Below, one piece after another: positions 1 to 8,686 of a DNA stretch of 32,812 nt. Every line of letters starts with the position of its first letter. Within the stretch, counting starts at the first letter, position 1. The notes beneath the pieces are model-generated. The model had not been told where the DNA came from. It ran no database searches and saw nothing but the letters and a program-made list of their open reading frames with translations. The translations under genes and the position numbers were made by a program. The stretch is from CAZHMN01 sp964533705 (GTDB lineage: Bacteria; Electryoneota; B3-LCP). The stretch is taken from NCBI GenBank assembly GCA_964533705.1, contig CAZHMN010000030.1, positions 1 to 32,812 on the forward strand, given 5' to 3'.

Positions 1-2412
1 CGGGTGAAGTCTGGTTGTTGCCAGCCCCCGCACCCAGAATCATGACCCAGAGCTCATCGGCGATGGGATCGCCGGAAACGCCGTCCAGCACCACCTCGCC
101 CACGTTACCGGCCAGCGGTGCGGCTCCGAGGTAATCAGCGAAGAAGTCGCTCGATCCGATATTTTCGACGAGGTTTTGCCCGGTCAATAACAAATCGTTT
201 CCTGCATTCAAGAAGGCGCTCAGATTGGTTTGATCGTCCGCGGTTAAAGTATTCGATCCTTCATCGCCCGTCATCCACATAACCACCTGAAACTCATTCA
301 AGTAATCCAGAGTGATCTCTCCCTGATCGGCGACGGAATAGGTGGAGAAAACCAAATCCCAATCGCGCAGGGAGGAATCGAGGAACTGTTCGTATTCACC
401 TCCCCCATCATCATCAACCAGCAGGGTCAGAGGATGCCCAATGATGATCTCAACTTCATCAGAGGTCGAATAGGAGCCGCCGTTGGCGCTGATGTCGAAG
501 ATGGTTTTCGAAAACGCCAGATCGGCTTGAGGCGAAACCGTGATCATGAGGCTTTCCGGCGCCTGCACGGTTCCACCGGGTGGGATGTCACCCAGCGAGA
601 AAATTTCCGGATCAAAAGTCAGGTCAGGATCATCCGAACTTACCGTAACGATGACGTCTTGCGCATCCGGGGGGTAGAGATACCGGAAATCGGACACCGA
701 GAAGGTCATGGAGAGGATTTCACCCGGATCAAAGAAGCCATCGCTGTTGCCCACTGAACCGCCTGTACCGTCTTCGTAAACTTCCGTGGGAAATATTCCC
801 AGTACCGGTTCGATGCCCGGGCCGATGCCGTGCAAGCCGAATGCCTCGTAGATTTCTGGATGGTGAGGGCCACCGTTCGAAAGGTCGCCGTCATCGTCAT
901 CGTAGATCAATACATCCAGGAAATAGTCTTCGAAGGTTTCAGCCAGCGAATACTTGGCGAAATGGAGAATCGAGTCGGCAATTGCGGCTCCGACCAACTC
1001 CCGCAAATCCCAGAAGGCTCCGCCGATGATTTGCCCGTCAGCATGCACCTCGCCCACCCAATGATCGGGGTAAACCATACTGTTGTCCAGATTGCGCATC
1101 ACCTGGCCATTGGTATAAAGGCCGCCTTCACCTATCAGCGGTTCTTCGGTAATGGTGCAGGCGAAGTAATCCGACCAGGCCTCATCCATGGCACCGGACT
1201 GACCCACGTAGGGGAGCATCCCCTGCGGATAAATCATGTCGGTGACGCCGTGGGTGTATTCATGGTAGATCACGTCGCAGAAGAGGGCGAAGTTGCGGAA
1301 CATACTGCCCCCTTCGCCGAAGAAAATGCCCGATCCGTTCCAGAAGGCGTTTTCGTAGTTATCTCCGTAGGACACGGTGGCGGACAGTGGGTAGTCGAGG
1401 GCGGTGAAATCGGGATCCAGTTCTTTGAAATAGTCATGCACTAGGGTGGTATGGTAATACATGTTGACTTCGTCCTGGCGGGCCAAATCGTAATCCCATA
1501 TCCAGATATGAGGCTGACCAGATGAAGCAGTGCCGAGATAGGTGGCATCCTCTCCACCGTCCACATTGACGTCAACGTAATAGCCATACAGCCGGCCTTG
1601 AACCTGGTATTGTCCCGATGGAACGCTCAGGGAGTAATTGCCCAATGCGTCCGTATAGGTCGTACCCTGGCCGGTGATCGAGACCTGTTGGTATTTCTGC
1701 TCCCATGCCTGGGGAACGTCGTTCCAGTAATGCGGCAAAACCAGACCGGCGACGTTTCCATAGACTTCGTCGAATGCGACGTCGTTATATTGAAGTAATA
1801 CCTGGCCGGTTCGAGCGTTTACGATACCCGCCGGTCGATAATCGGCCCGTTCGGTGACGGCTCGCACCTGCCAGGCGGGCAGCAGATCAACGCGGCTGTT
1901 AATCACCACAGGATATAAAACACGGCGGCTGAAGTCAATCGTGGCGGAGGGATCATCAGTTATTGCCCACAGTGCAGTACGATCATCAATGGCAAAGATC
2001 AAATCCAACTGATCCGGTGGGAATAAACGAGCGGAAAGGGCGGTCAGATAGCCTGCCTCAGTGATCCTGGCATCTAATCTCGATCCGTAGATGGGTATCC
2101 CCTGAGCCGTCTGTTGCAGGGCCACGTGCCAGATTTCGCCGACTCTACGGACGTTCAAGAGGGTAAACTCGGCGTATTCCAAACCAGGCCAATCGGCGCG
2201 TTTGGCCTTCGCAAAGGCTTGAATCGCACTGACAGCGCCTTCTTCGCNNNNNNNNNNNNNNNNNNNNNNNNNNNNNNNNNNNNNNNNNNNNNNNNNNNNN
2301 NNNNNNNNNNNNNNNNNNNNNNNNNNNNNNNNNNNNNNNNNNNNNNNCTGGTCAGCGGCAAAATAATCATTAAACCTATTACCGCATACCATGCGAATCG
2401 TCCAGAACGCAT
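1..2412 (-). CDS. Secreted zinc metallopeptidase, FTP propeptide + M36/M4-like catalytic domain (partial, spans assembly gap)
   Basis: An open reading frame runs on the minus strand from the gap to the left window edge, so the C-terminus is missing. The start is ATG at 2412, with GGAG five bases upstream. Its first ~21 residues (MRSGRF, then a hydrophobic stretch ending IILPLT) look like a signal peptide. After the gap comes an FTP-type propeptide (GIPIYGSRLDARI), then a short carboxypeptidase-regulatory-like beta segment. The catalytic domain follows, with HEYTHG (HExxH, codons at 1250-1264) and, downstream, GAMDEAWSD supplying the third zinc ligand Glu. The C-terminal part has DDDGGGEYE-type and beta-sandwich-like sequence of the kind found in large secreted proteins. 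The likely role is extracellular protein degradation after autoprocessing. The signal peptide and the catalytic part are in different frames if the 100 N are counted, but a 100-N gap is conventionally of unknown length, so this is not evidence of a frameshift. M36 versus M4 is not settled. Confidence 0.85.
2248..2347. other. Assembly gap (100 N)
   Basis: Exactly 100 N interrupt the metallopeptidase between its signal peptide and its propeptide. A gap of exactly 100 usually stands for unknown length, so missing propeptide sequence should be expected here. Confidence 0.98.
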
Positions 2413-2445
2413 AATGGCTCCATTGAATTTTTGCTAAGTACATAT

Positions 2446-2474
2446 AATATACGAGACAAAATTCCTCATATCAA
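2446..2474 (-). promoter_or_regulatory. Sigma70-type promoter of the metallopeptidase
   Basis: On the minus strand, TTGATA (2469-2474) and TATATT (2446-2451) are separated by exactly 17 bp. Transcription would begin near 2439, giving a leader of about 27 nt before the ATG at 2412. The leader contains the GGAG ribosome-binding site. Confidence 0.7.
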
Positions 2475-2547
2475 CCCGAAAACTTTAAAAAAGGACAAGT
2501 CTTATGCAGTTATACTAATACTCGAAAGCAATTTCCAGTTCATCAAT

Positions 2548-2646
2548 ATGTCATTCCTGCGCCACGAAGAGGTCCCTATGGGAAAAGCAGAAATCTATTT
2601 TTGCTGTTATTATTACAGCTGGATTCCCGCTTGCGCGGGAATGACA
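2548..2646. repeat. Dispersed palindromic repeat (ATTCCCGC...GCGGGAAT type)
   Basis: The core palindrome ATTCCCGC-TTGC-GCGGGAAT lies at 2623-2642. The outer ends TGTCATTCC (2548-2556) and GGAATGACA (2638-2646) are inverted copies of each other. The same TGTCATTCCCGC / GCGGGAATC core recurs at 26076-26102. Intergenic repeats with this core are common in many bacterial genomes and give spurious peptides such as WIPACAGMT in translation. Confidence 0.85.
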
Positions 2647-2734
2647 ACTCAAAAGGCATATAGTATCGGCAATTACTTTTGCAAACCAGTATAGAACTTC
2701 TGAATCCTGAAGAAAAGAGTAGAAAGGATGCCGT

Positions 2735-4270
2735 TTAGGGATGATGATGAATGAAATGCCAGGGGAGGAGTTGTGGGCTCGAGGCCGGCTCAAGCAGATT
2801 CGCGGGGTCTATTCCGGAAAGCCTGAGTTCCTGTTCGAGGGGTCGTCCGGCTCGTCGAGCCTTCAGGAGAGCTTCACCCAGTTTGCGATCTCCGCGGGAG
2901 AGAAGAGCCGCCAGGCGTTCACTGCGAGTGGATTCAAATCGGATACTTACACGTGGCATATTGCCAAAGGCAGAGCGCAGTTGGCTCTTAATCCCATTCA
3001 GATCTTTCACGGGCGCGAAAGGCGCCGTTTCCCAGGGCGTGCCCGGCTTAGGGATGAAGCTGGAGACCCTGAGATCGAGTTTCAGGCTGCGGGGAGCTTC
3101 CTTATGGAGACGGTGGACTAAAGCGATTAAGGCCTGGGGTGGTTCAGGCTCAGGTAGGCCGATTAAGAAATAGAGGCGCACTCTGCGCAAACCGGCTCGG
3201 CCGGCTGCTTTCAGCAACTCGACCAGGTCGTCATCGGAGGATTTTTTGCCCAAATATCTGCGCAGAACCTCACCGCCGGCTTCTGGAGCCACAGTCAATG
3301 TGCGTAAACCACCAGCCGTTAGAAGTTGCAGCAGCTCTTCATCGGCTCTTTCGATGCGCAGCGAGGAAATCGTGATTTCACGACCGCTTTGAATGATATG
3401 ACCCACTAAACTCTTCAGGCCAGGATAGTCGCCCGCAGCGGCTCCTACCAAACCTATTTTGGGTGCATTCAGGGCGTTCATCTTCTCCATTTTATCGAGT
3501 ACCGCCTGTTCATCGGCAAAACGCGCCGAATACAGGCCGCAAACCGCACAGAAGCGACAGCGATGCGGGCACCCCCGCGTGATCTCCACCAGCCAGCAGT
3601 CACCGAAGTGGCCTTGAAGATGGACAACTGAAGAGCAGGCGGGATCTTCAGCGTACTTCGCATATTCAGCCGGGATGACCGTTCTTTCAGGAAAGTCGGG
3701 GAGGAAGACGTAAGGTAAACGGGAAGATTCTGCAATCAACTCGGGCCGCGACCCTTTCAGAGCCAGCCAATCCAGGTAGATCTGCAACCATTCCATGATG
3801 GCCTCTTCACCTTCGCCCAGGATGGCGAGATCAATAAAAGGGGCCCAGGGTGCAGGATTCAAGGAAAGAGAAACGCCGCCGGCAACGATAAGGGGATCGG
3901 ATTGCCGGCGGTTTTTCGCCAGGGGCTCGATGCCCGCCGTCAGCAGGGCATCAATAACAGCGATGAGGTCTAATTCGAAACTGGAGGAAACGAAAATCAA
4001 GGGGAAAGCGGAGAGGGGCAAATTAGTCTGAACGCCCCGTGGTTCTTTCCCCGAGCGAGGATCCCAAACGGCCCGGTCGCAGGAAAAGCCTTCTTTGGAA
4101 TTCAGCCGTTCCCAGATTGCCAAATATCCCAGATTGGCGACGGCAGCGGAATAGTGCGCAGGGAATAGGATCACCGCCTGAGGTTCGCGGCTGAACCTGA
4201 GCTGAAGTGCGCTTCTTTCTGCCGTGGAGGAGTTGCCCGCCGCGCGACCTGCGGTTCTGCTTTTCTTCAC
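2735..4270 (-). CDS. B12-binding-like radical SAM protein
   Basis: A 511-residue protein. Residues ~30-180 resemble the Rossmann-like B12-binding N-terminus found in many radical SAM enzymes (GGVSLSLNPAP, then ILGEGEEA). The radical SAM core begins at TRGCPHRCRFC, with C234, C238 and C241 forming the CxxxCxxC ligands of the 4Fe-4S cluster that cleaves S-adenosylmethionine. The TVAPEAGGEVLRRYLGK segment and the SSFIPKPGTPWE segment are typical of the TIGR03960-like group. The substrate is unknown. The start is GTG at 4270; an in-frame stop just upstream leaves no longer option, and the ribosome site is weak. It lies 81 bp downstream of ftsZ on the same strand, so it may be the last gene of the dcw transcript. 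A role in division or envelope modification would be inference from position only. Confidence 0.85.
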   Translation of the reverse strand: MKKSRTAGRAAGNSSTAERSALQLRFSREPQAVILFPAHYSAAVANLGYLAIWERLNSKEGFSCDRAVWDPRSGKEPRGVQTNLPLSAFPLIFVSSSFELDLIAVIDALLTAGIEPLAKNRRQSDPLIVAGGVSLSLNPAPWAPFIDLAILGEGEEAIMEWLQIYLDWLALKGSRPELIAESSRLPYVFLPDFPERTVIPAEYAKYAEDPACSSVVHLQGHFGDCWLVEITRGCPHRCRFCAVCGLYSARFADEQAVLDKMEKMNALNAPKIGLVGAAAGDYPGLKSLVGHIIQSGREITISSLRIERADEELLQLLTAGGLRTLTVAPEAGGEVLRRYLGKKSSDDDLVELLKAAGRAGLRRVRLYFLIGLPEPEPPQALIALVHRLHKEAPRSLKLDLRVSSFIPKPGTPWETAPFAPVKDLNGIKSQLRSAFGNMPRVSIRFESTRSERLAALLSRGDRKLGEALLKARRAGRPLEQELRLSGIDPANLLEPASSPQLLPWHFIHHHP

Positions 4271-4295
4271 AACGCTGCACCGATGAAACCGAGAA

Positions 4296-4325
4296 GGGAT
4301 ACTTCATCCCAGGATTTCCAATCCT
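4296..4325 (-). promoter_or_regulatory. Tandem small hairpins between ftsZ and the radical SAM gene
   Basis: Two adjacent perfect inverted repeats occupy the intergenic gap: GGGAT/ATCCC (4296-4310) and AGGATT/AATCCT (4311-4325). Neither is followed by a T-tract, so they are unlikely to be a full terminator. They could stabilise the ftsZ mRNA end or attenuate read-through; this is inference. Confidence 0.35.
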
Positions 4326-4351
4326 GAAATCGCCAACAGGGATGGGGAACG

Positions 4352-5548
4352 CTAATCCATCTGCTTGCGCAGGAAAGCGGGAATATTGCGATCGTCCAGG
4401 TTGACGGGCACGGCGGCCGGACGTTCAAAGGGCACCTTCTTGGCTTCCGCCGTCGCTTCAACCGATTCAATTGAGGGCGTGGGCACATTGGGGCGATCGA
4501 AGACCAGCCGCTTAGGCCGGTAAGGAACCTGCCGGGAAATGCCCCCTACAGTTTTCGTCTCACTCTGTCCCAGCTTCGCCTTCCTGCTATCAACGCAATT
4601 GAAACCGGTGGCGATAACGGTAACCCTGACTTCATCATCCGAGTTGGGATCAATTACCGCACCGACAAAGATATTGGCTTCATCCCCGACGGCCTCATGG
4701 ACAACGTTGGAGGCTTCGTTGTAATCATCGAAGCTTAGATTGCCGGTGATGTTGGCTAAAACCGCCTTAGCCCCTTCTATACAGACGTCTTCCATGAAAG
4801 GTGATGCGATGGCCTGCTGAGCCGCTTCGATGGCGCGGTTTTCTCCTCTTGCCGTGCCAACACCCATCAACGCATCCCCGCCTTCAGACATGACCGATTT
4901 CACGTCGGCGAAATCCAGATTGATCAATCCCGGCACCATAACCAGGTCGCTGATGCCGCGCGTCGCCTGGAGCAGAATCTCATCCGCCTTGCGAAAAGCA
5001 TCCTGCAGCGGCGTGCCCCGCTCGATAATGGCGACCAAACGCTGATTGGGAATCAAAATCAGCGTATCCACGTATTCTTTCATTTTTCGGATGCCCTCTT
5101 CAGCTCGAACCATGCGCTGGCGGCCTTCGAACAGAAAGGGCTTGGTCATGACCGCGACCGTCAGGATACCCATCTCCTTGGCGACCTGAGCAACGATCGG
5201 CGATGCTCCCGTTCCCGTGCCGCCGCCCATCCCCGCGGCGATGAAGACCATATCGGTATCCATCAGGAAATCAAAGAGCTTATCGCGATCCTCTTCCATC
5301 GCTTGGCGCCCCAGTTCGGGATCTGCACCGGCGCCCAAACCGGATTTGCCGATGGGCAGACAGCGTGTGGCTTTGGACATTTCCAACGCCTGGGCGTCCG
5401 TATTGATGGCAATGAACTCAACTCCGGCGAGGCTTGCCTCGATCATCCTGTTGATGGCGTTATTCCCCGCACCACCAACACCGATGACTTTTATGCGAGC
5501 CTTTTTGTTGTCATCGTCCTCGCCAAATCTAATTCGCAATTCCTCCAT
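4352..5548 (-). CDS. ftsZ: Cell division protein FtsZ
   Basis: Tubulin-like GTPase that polymerises into the Z ring at midcell and recruits the divisome. The 398-residue length is close to the usual ~380-400. The N-terminal nucleotide-binding GGAGNN is at residues 25-30, and the tubulin signature GGGTGTG is at ~108-114. NTDAQAL and the synergy-loop region are intact. After a short variable linker the conserved C-terminal peptide NIPAFLRKQ, which binds FtsA and other partners, ends the protein. I chose the ATG at 5548 because AAGGAG lies five bases upstream; the GTG at 5554 would sit directly on that site. It follows ftsA after an 85-bp gap, the longest gap inside the cluster apart from the one after ftsZ, which may allow separate control of ftsZ level. 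Confidence 0.98.
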   Translation of the reverse strand: MEELRIRFGEDDDNKKARIKVIGVGGAGNNAINRMIEASLAGVEFIAINTDAQALEMSKATRCLPIGKSGLGAGADPELGRQAMEEDRDKLFDFLMDTDMVFIAAGMGGGTGTGASPIVAQVAKEMGILTVAVMTKPFLFEGRQRMVRAEEGIRKMKEYVDTLILIPNQRLVAIIERGTPLQDAFRKADEILLQATRGISDLVMVPGLINLDFADVKSVMSEGGDALMGVGTARGENRAIEAAQQAIASPFMEDVCIEGAKAVLANITGNLSFDDYNEASNVVHEAVGDEANIFVGAVIDPNSDDEVRVTVIATGFNCVDSRKAKLGQSETKTVGGISRQVPYRPKRLVFDRPNVPTPSIESVEATAEAKKVPFERPAAVPVNLDDRNIPAFLRKQMD

Positions 5549-5633
5549 AAGCACTCCTTCGCAGAATTATTTAAAATTTATTGATTTCGGTTTTTCCCAC
5601 CGTTTTTATTGGGATTATCTGGGCAACGCTCAA

Positions 5634-6923
5634 TCAGAAGAAATCCGTAATCAATCGTTTGATCTGTTGCAGTTTACTGTTATATAACCGCATACGTTTA
5701 TTGCGCTTACGAGGGATACGGTAGCCGCGTTCTTCGGCATCCTGCTGCATGGCCCCATATAGCACCAGGCCGACGGCAGTCGTATGAATGGGTGAATCGG
5801 CGATTTCCTTCAAGCTGCCCAAATCACGAGGCCGGCCCAGCCTGGCTGGCAGTCCGAAGACCTCCTCCGCCAGCTCCACCGTGCCCGGTATCAGCACCGC
5901 ACCGCCCGTGAGGACGATTCCGGCGGTGAGGTTGTTGATGCAGTCAGCTTGCCGCAGTTCCTTAATCACCAGGTCGAAAATCTCTTCCATTCGAGGCTGA
6001 ATGATGGAATAGACAATATCCCGCGTAACCTGGCGGTCAGGCCGGTCGCCGTTCCCGGGCAAATCGATTGGACCCTCATCCGTCAGGCAACTGGCGTGCG
6101 CACAGCCATATTCGAGTTTCAGCTTTTCAGCCTCATTTCGGGGGATGCGAAGGCCGTGAGCCAGATCCCGGGTGACACTCTCCCCACCCAGACCGATTAC
6201 TGCCGTGTGCCTGATCGCGCCATCGCGATAGACGGCGATGTCAGCCGTGCCTCCGCCGATATCGAGAAGCGTAACTCCCAATTCCTTCTCATCGTCCGTA
6301 AGGGCTGCGTTGGCGGCGGCCAGGGACTGCAGAACCAGCTCCTCCGGTTCGATGTTCATTTCCTGCAGGCAGTAGAGGATCGTCTGCGCGGCGGCCATGG
6401 CAGCCGTGACGATGTGAACGTTGGCCTCCAGCCGGAGGCCGACGATCCCCACGGGATCTTTAAAACCGACGCGGTTATCCACCAGGAAATCCTGCGGGAC
6501 GACGTGGATGACTTCTCTGTCGGCGGGAAAGGTGACGGTTTGAGCGGTTTCGATCACGCGCTGAATGTCTTCACGCGTGATTTTCGTACCCGTGCCATTG
6601 CTCGACCTTCCAACGGCAATCATCCCCTTGGAGTTGACCGAGCGGATGTGGTCGCCCGATATGGTGACGTATGCGGATTCGACGCTGGTATTGGCCATGC
6701 GCTCTGCGGCCTCGATAGCGTTGATGATGCTCTCAACAGTCTGCTCAATGTTGACCACAACGCCATTTTTCATGCCCTGCGAGGGACTGCTCCCCAGCCC
6801 TACGATACTCAAGGCACTATCGTCCCGCGCGGCGATGATCGCGGTGGTATTGGACGTACCCAGATCAAGTCCGACCAGAACATTTTGATCGCCTTCTCCG
6901 GCATTTCGTTTTCTGCTGCTCAT
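5634..6923 (-). CDS. ftsA: Cell division protein FtsA
   Basis: Actin/Hsp70-fold ATPase that tethers FtsZ filaments to the inner membrane and recruits downstream divisome proteins. Visible features are the phosphate-1 loop VGLDLGTSNTTAII near the N-terminus, the SHS2/1C region with YVTISGDHI, the phosphate-2 motif LLDIGGGTADIAVY and the adenosine motif IVLTGGAVLIPG. A C-terminal amphipathic segment (LQQIKRLITDFF) serves as the membrane-targeting helix. The length of ~430 residues fits the family. The ATG at 6923 is preferred to the upstream TTG at 6938, since GAGGG sits at the right distance before it. The neighbours ftsQ (47 bp upstream) and ftsZ give the classical ftsQ-ftsA-ftsZ order. Confidence 0.97.
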   Translation of the reverse strand: MSSRKRNAGEGDQNVLVGLDLGTSNTTAIIAARDDSALSIVGLGSSPSQGMKNGVVVNIEQTVESIINAIEAAERMANTSVESAYVTISGDHIRSVNSKGMIAVGRSSNGTGTKITREDIQRVIETAQTVTFPADREVIHVVPQDFLVDNRVGFKDPVGIVGLRLEANVHIVTAAMAAAQTILYCLQEMNIEPEELVLQSLAAANAALTDDEKELGVTLLDIGGGTADIAVYRDGAIRHTAVIGLGGESVTRDLAHGLRIPRNEAEKLKLEYGCAHASCLTDEGPIDLPGNGDRPDRQVTRDIVYSIIQPRMEEIFDLVIKELRQADCINNLTAGIVLTGGAVLIPGTVELAEEVFGLPARLGRPRDLGSLKEIADSPIHTTAVGLVLYGAMQQDAEERGYRIPRKRNKRMRLYNSKLQQIKRLITDFF

Positions 6924-6970
6924 TTCGCCCTCACGCAAGTGGTTAAGATCATCTCGAATCGTCAGGATGA

Positions 6971-7795
6971 TCAGACACCCTTCCTGACGATCACCTGCCC
7001 CCGAAAGCGCAAATCCACAAAATCTATATCTTCAATTCCTGAACCGCCCCCTTGAAAAATTAAAAATGAATAGAAATCCACCATCTGCTGCCAGTTGGGT
7101 TTGGATCCCAGGAGAATGCGGGTGTGACTGGCCGATGAGTAGAGGAGCAATTGTCCTTTTTCGTCCCAGGATACTTCGGATACCATCCGCCACAGTTCCG
7201 GCAGCCTTCTCCGCAGCGCTTCCAACCCGATCAAGATATCCAAAACGGGCCGGTGGGTGAGTACGCAGCCCGGTTTTAAATCGCGCTCCACGGAATAGTT
7301 GATCAGGGGGACATCGAGAGTCCCACTCCAGCTATCAGTCGGCAATAAAACTCCGGAAGCATCCAAGGCCCAGATGCGTTCACCAGAGATCAACGCTGCG
7401 GGACGTCTCTCCGTTACAGATATGATCAATCTATCGGGCAGCCTGCGGTACAGGGTTACATCGTCCACCCAGGGATGCTGACGAATGGCGCTACAGATCG
7501 TCGGGGGATCAATGGCAAAGAGATTAACTCCCTCTAACGGCGGAAGTAACGAATTCAGTTCAGACAACCGAATATGATCCGCATTTTCGAAGCTAATTTT
7601 TTCAATTCTGAAGGCCTCTTGGCGGCTAAGGTAATCCCAGAAATGAGGGTACGCCAACCACACCGCTGAGAATAGTACAACCAGCATAAATATCGCAGCT
7701 AAGAGACTTCCCCCCAGGCCTCGGCGGCGAGATTTGGGAGCTCGGCGCTTCGACAGGTTCGTACGACCGGTTTTTCTTGATTTACGTGCCTTCAA
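6971..7795 (-). CDS. ftsQ: Cell division protein FtsQ
   Basis: Bitopic inner-membrane protein linking the cytoplasmic and periplasmic parts of the divisome. A very basic N-terminal tail (KARKSRK, SKRRAPKSRRR) precedes one membrane segment (LLAAIFMLVVLFSAVWLAY). A POTRA domain follows, with a typical WVDDVTLYRRLPDRLIISVTE stretch (residues split here by memory of family layout) and then the FtsQ/DivIB domain. Length is ~274-292 residues depending on the start. A TTG at 7795 has GAGGAAG upstream and overlaps murB by 14 bp, so I prefer it. A TTG at 7849 would overlap murB by 68 bp. Sequence divergence is normal for FtsQ; context between murB and ftsA supports the call. Confidence 0.92.
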   Translation of the reverse strand: MKARKSRKTGRTNLSKRRAPKSRRRGLGGSLLAAIFMLVVLFSAVWLAYPHFWDYLSRQEAFRIEKISFENADHIRLSELNSLLPPLEGVNLFAIDPPTICSAIRQHPWVDDVTLYRRLPDRLIISVTERRPAALISGERIWALDASGVLLPTDSWSGTLDVPLINYSVERDLKPGCVLTHRPVLDILIGLEALRRRLPELWRMVSEVSWDEKGQLLLYSSASHTRILLGSKPNWQQMVDFYSFLIFQGGGSGIEDIDFVDLRFRGQVIVRKGV

Positions 7796-8684
7796 GCTCT
7801 TCCTCGGTAAATCCGACCAGAATGACTTCCCTGTCGAGTTCGACACCAAAACTATCCAGGACTCTCCGTTTCGCCGTCTTGATCAATTCCAATACGTCAG
7901 CGGCTTTTGCCTTTCCGCAGTTTATGATGAAATTGGCATGTTGCTCTGCAATCTGCGCATCCCCGCAGCGTAATCCCTTCAAATCCGCCGCCTCGATGAG
8001 CCTCCCGGCGTAATCGCCTTCGGGACGCTTGAAAACCGAACCGCAGGAGGGCCACTGGAGTGGCTGACGATCCCGCCGCATGGCGATGATTTCCCGCAGA
8101 TGATTCAGGAGCACGGTGGGATCATCGGATTCCAATTGAAAGCGGCCGCTTAGAATCACTTTCCCTTTCAGTCCGGGTGCGCTTCTATATGAAAATCCGA
8201 TGCTATCCACTTTCAATTCTTCGATCTCCATATCGTCCCGGATCACTTCCACGCTTATTAGCTGCTCGCAGATTTCCTGGGAAAAAGCCCCGGCGTTCAT
8301 GAGCAACGCTCCCCCGACCGTCCCCGGTATGCCGATTAAGGCTTCAACCCCCTTAAAACCCCTCCAGGCAGTACGGCGCACCCACGCATTTAACAGGGTG
8401 CCGGCGCCGACCTGCCATTCGCCGTACGGCGTCGGTTCCCCCATGTCGCCGAGAAATCCCCTCAAGTGGATCACCAATCCCGGATAACCCCGATCCGAAA
8501 CCAGCAGGTTGGTTCCAGCGCCCATGATGAAGTAGGGAAGATTCTGAGCTTTCGCCCAGCGCAGGACCCTGAGCAGAGATTCTCGATTGACGGGGCGGAC
8601 GTAATATTTAGCCGGCCCGCCAATCCGGTAAGCCGTCATCGGCCCGAGAGGAACATTTTGCTGAATTTCCGGGGGCCGATCCAT
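7782..8684 (-). CDS. murB: UDP-N-acetylenolpyruvoylglucosamine reductase MurB
   Basis: FAD-dependent cytoplasmic enzyme that reduces UDP-GlcNAc-enolpyruvate to UDP-MurNAc with NADPH. The FAD-binding domain shows MGAGTNLLVSDRGYPG (residues ~54-69) and IGIPGTVGGALLMNAGAF (~117-134). The active-site segment CGSVFKRP holds the proton-donor serine S216, and QIAEQHANFI lies near the C-terminus. At 300 residues and without the extra loop of the E. coli enzyme, it fits type II MurB. The ATG at 8684 lies two bases after the murC stop. In many genomes ddl sits between murB and ftsQ; here ftsQ overlaps the murB end directly. Confidence 0.97.
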   Translation of the reverse strand: MDRPPEIQQNVPLGPMTAYRIGGPAKYYVRPVNRESLLRVLRWAKAQNLPYFIMGAGTNLLVSDRGYPGLVIHLRGFLGDMGEPTPYGEWQVGAGTLLNAWVRRTAWRGFKGVEALIGIPGTVGGALLMNAGAFSQEICEQLISVEVIRDDMEIEELKVDSIGFSYRSAPGLKGKVILSGRFQLESDDPTVLLNHLREIIAMRRDRQPLQWPSCGSVFKRPEGDYAGRLIEAADLKGLRCGDAQIAEQHANFIINCGKAKAADVLELIKTAKRRVLDSFGVELDREVILVGFTEEELEGT

Positions 8685-8686
8685 GT

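Larger units (their letters stand above)
2413..2734. other. Intergenic region between radical SAM gene and metallopeptidase
   Basis: This 322-bp AT-rich stretch holds the metallopeptidase promoter and a composite palindromic repeat (2548-2646). I see no credible gene. The short open frames here are by-products of the repeat. No T-tracted terminator is visible after the radical SAM stop codon at 2735, although the palindrome at 2623-2642 could form a hairpin in a read-through transcript. Confidence 0.7.

Noticed and set aside
434..1444. Plus-strand open frames over the metallopeptidase
   Set aside because: The minus strand here encodes a continuous metallopeptidase with HEYTHG and GAMDEAWSD, so these frames are shadows.
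2155..2412. A short minus-strand open frame spanning the N run as a separate gene
   Set aside because: Its start is the signal peptide of the metallopeptidase. The part after the gap is out of frame only because the gap length is arbitrary.
5949..7055. A 368-residue open frame on the plus strand opposite ftsA and ftsQ
   Set aside because: It lies wholly antisense to two well-supported genes, has no recognisable domain and reflects the codon pattern of the opposite strand.
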